From UPXZ01 sp964345395 (GTDB lineage Bacteria > Bacteroidota > Bacteroidia > Bacteroidales > Paludibacteraceae), in assembly GCA_964345395.1 (NCBI GenBank), contig CAYFRA010000070.1, positions 1 to 7,604 on the forward strand: a stretch of DNA of 7,604 bases, given 5' to 3'. Positions 6,418 through 7,604 of the stretch are shown piece after piece (the stretch's first letter is position 1; each line of letters opens with the position of its first letter). The notes beneath the pieces were generated by a model. It did not search any database and had not been told where the DNA came from. It worked only from the letters and a program-made list of their open reading frames with translations. The position numbers and the translations under genes are program-made.

Positions 6418-7326
6418 TTAATTGTTATAAAGTTTTTCAGGATAAATACCGTCTTCGATTAGTTTTTTGATTTTCTCAACTACCTCCGAACGATCTTCTG
6501 CATAAGTTACACCAAACCAGTCGGCAGTGGTGTCAAGCACTTCACAGCTTGCTTTACCTTCAACAATAAGATTATTAACCACCAATGGGATATAAAACTC
6601 TGACTTTAACTCTTGCCCTTTTTCATTCAAAAACTCAATAAACATCTCCTTTGAATAGTTGAAATAATCGGGTGTCAAACCCCAGAAATTCATTGAAACT
6701 GGTGCGTTTTCATCCAAAGGAGTATCAACTCCATTCTCATCCGTAAAGACAATTACACCATCTTTTCGAATGATGGATGTACGCTCTACCACATGGGTCA
6801 ATTTGTTGTTTTCGTCAACTTCACAAATTCCGCGCGCCACTGTACCACTGTCTGAAAGTGTGTTTTTCAAACGATAACCAAGCATAGCGTATTCATTTGA
6901 CTTACCAACGATGCTTTCCAAGAAACGAGCCATCACCTCAAATGATTCTTTCCCATAAAAATCATCAGCATTGATCACTGCAAAGGGTTCGTGAATCACA
7001 TCTTCACCCATCATTACAGCGTGATTGGTGCCCCAAGGTTTTGTGCGTTCGGGGTTATAAGTAGTACCTGCTGGCACTTTTGATAGCTCTTGAAATACCA
7101 CCTCTGTTGGGATGATTCCCTCATATTTGCTCAATACTATTTCTCTGAAATCTTTCTCAAACGACTCTCTTATCACAAAAACAACTTTCCCAAATCCAGC
7201 TCTCACAGCATCATAAACCGAATAATCCATGATTGTTTCGCCATTGGGACCTAAACCATCCAACTGTTTCAAACCACCATAGCGACTACCCATACCTGCC
7301 GCAAGAATAAATAATGTAGGCTTCAT
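6418..7326 (-). CDS. Sugar-phosphate nucleotidyltransferase, substrate uncertain
   Basis: This 302-aa protein belongs to the NTP-transferase (GT-A fold) superfamily, whose members join a nucleotide to a sugar-1-phosphate to give an NDP-sugar and pyrophosphate. The nucleotide-binding loop is LAAGMGSRYGGLKQ (8-21), with Lys20 as the likely conserved lysine. Asp121/Asp122 in VINADDFYG (117-125) are the expected metal-binding acids. SGTVARG (160-166), VVERT (179-183), NFWG (213-216) and WFGVTYAEDR (270-279) are further motifs I associate with a Bacteroidota-type subfamily. It lacks the GalU-type opening and the RmlA-type GGSGTRL loop, so calling it GalU or RmlA would be unsafe. A role in making a UDP-sugar is suggested by galE lying 17 nt downstream. 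The ATG at 7324-7326 follows an A/T-rich leader and a recognisable promoter. It is the first gene of the leftward cluster. Confidence 0.9.
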   Translation of the reverse strand: MKPTLFILAAGMGSRYGGLKQLDGLGPNGETIMDYSVYDAVRAGFGKVVFVIRESFEKDFREIVLSKYEGIIPTEVVFQELSKVPAGTTYNPERTKPWGTNHAVMMGEDVIHEPFAVINADDFYGKESFEVMARFLESIVGKSNEYAMLGYRLKNTLSDSGTVARGICEVDENNKLTHVVERTSIIRKDGVIVFTDENGVDTPLDENAPVSMNFWGLTPDYFNYSKEMFIEFLNEKGQELKSEFYIPLVVNNLIVEGKASCEVLDTTADWFGVTYAEDRSEVVEKIKKLIEDGIYPEKLYNN

Positions 7327-7354
7327 ATCTTAATTTTTAAATTTATATTCTTTA

Positions 7355-7389
7355 CAAAAATAATGAATTAATTCTGTACACCTTACAAA
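7355..7389 (-). promoter_or_regulatory. Promoter of the nucleotidyltransferase-galE operon
   Basis: The minus strand shows TTTG (7386-7389), 23 bases, then TATTTTTG (7355-7362), matching the -33/-7 consensus of Bacteroidota at the long end of its spacing range. Transcription would start near 7349, giving a leader of about 23 nt before the ATG at 7326. Confidence 0.6.
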
Positions 7390-7573
7390 TATCGGGTTTG
7401 ATTAATGATTTTTTCAAAATTCAAACTCCATTTTTCATATATCTTATTGCATAGCTCTCTACTTTTCAATTTTTGATGCGAACTATATCTGCCATTCGAT
7501 TGTTAAACAGAATGGTGCTTTAACCCAGATTATTCACCGCAAAAACTTGTTGTAGTATCTATATTATTGATAA

Positions 7574-7585
7574 GCAAAACTTTGC
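7574..7585. repeat. Short palindrome just before the edge ATG
   Basis: GCAAA (7574-7578) and TTTGC (7581-7585) form a perfect inverted repeat around AC. It could be a regulator half-site pair; the 2-nt loop makes it a poor RNA hairpin. It may be chance. Confidence 0.25.
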
Positions 7586-7586
7586 G

Positions 7587-7604
7587 ATGAAAATTATTGA
7601 AACA
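7587..7604 (+). CDS. Possible 5' end of a plus-strand gene cut by the window edge
   Basis: An ATG at 7587 opens MKIIET and runs off the window. The opening resembles remembered N-termini of dTDP-4-dehydrorhamnose 3,5-epimerase (RfbC/RmlC), which would suit a sugar-nucleotide neighbourhood, but six residues cannot establish this. No convincing promoter stands before it; the best -7-like match is TATTATTG (7562-7569), one base off. A 12-bp palindrome ends one base before the ATG. Confidence 0.3.

Noticed and set aside
7530..7604. Minus-strand frame entering from the right edge and ending GE before a stop at 7530-7532
   Set aside because: It is open for only 24 codons, its composition looks non-coding, and it would overlap the possible plus-strand start; too short to call a gene end.
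1..7604. Mobile element, CRISPR array, phage or defence system
   Set aside because: I found no transposase, integrase, regularly spaced repeats, terminal inverted repeats or target duplications, and every gene of normal size has a housekeeping, sugar-nucleotide or surface-protein reading.

Overview
The window looks like chromosomal DNA of a Bacteroidota bacterium, probably of the order Bacteroidales. Supporting signs are low GC, A/T-rich leaders without Shine-Dalgarno sites before most genes, promoter-like TTTG...TAnnTTTG elements, an OmpP1/FadL-type outer membrane protein of the form common in that phylum, and PrmA, ManA, GalE and nucleotidyltransferase sequences of the Bacteroidales type. 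The assignment comes from sequence style and remembered family features, not from a search, so I give no genus.

Layout. Positions 1-131 hold no gene, but the minus strand carries a near-canonical promoter (38-68) that fires out of the left edge. Positions 132-172 form a strong terminator for the minus-strand pair that follows. This pair, transcribed leftward, is a secreted protein rich in Gly/Tyr/Trp and Ser/Thr/Arg (1762-3159, 465 aa) and then an OmpP1/FadL-like outer membrane beta-barrel (201-1718, 505 aa), 43 nt apart. A 227-bp divergent region (3160-3386) separates them from prmA on the plus strand (3387-4241). It holds candidate promoters in both directions and an 18-bp palindrome. prmA converges on manA across a short hairpin (4266-4284).

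The right half is a leftward sugar-nucleotide cluster: a nucleotidyltransferase of uncertain substrate (6418-7326), galE (5357-6400) and manA (4293-5264). The first two are 17 nt apart and probably share a promoter at 7355-7389. A strong terminator (5306-5345) lies between galE and manA, so manA is either read through to or has a promoter I cannot recognise. The 278 bp right of the nucleotidyltransferase hold its promoter and, at the very edge, six codons of a possible plus-strand gene.

How the genes fit together. The nucleotidyltransferase, GalE and ManA would supply activated sugars and mannose-6-phosphate for surface polysaccharide or glycoprotein synthesis. The outer membrane protein and its secreted partner are cell-surface proteins made from one transcript. 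PrmA is a housekeeping ribosomal protein methyltransferase. I see no insertion sequence, CRISPR array, tRNA, rRNA or defence system. The least explained parts are the low-complexity secreted protein with its barrel partner, the divergent control region, and the substrate range of the nucleotidyltransferase and GalE.
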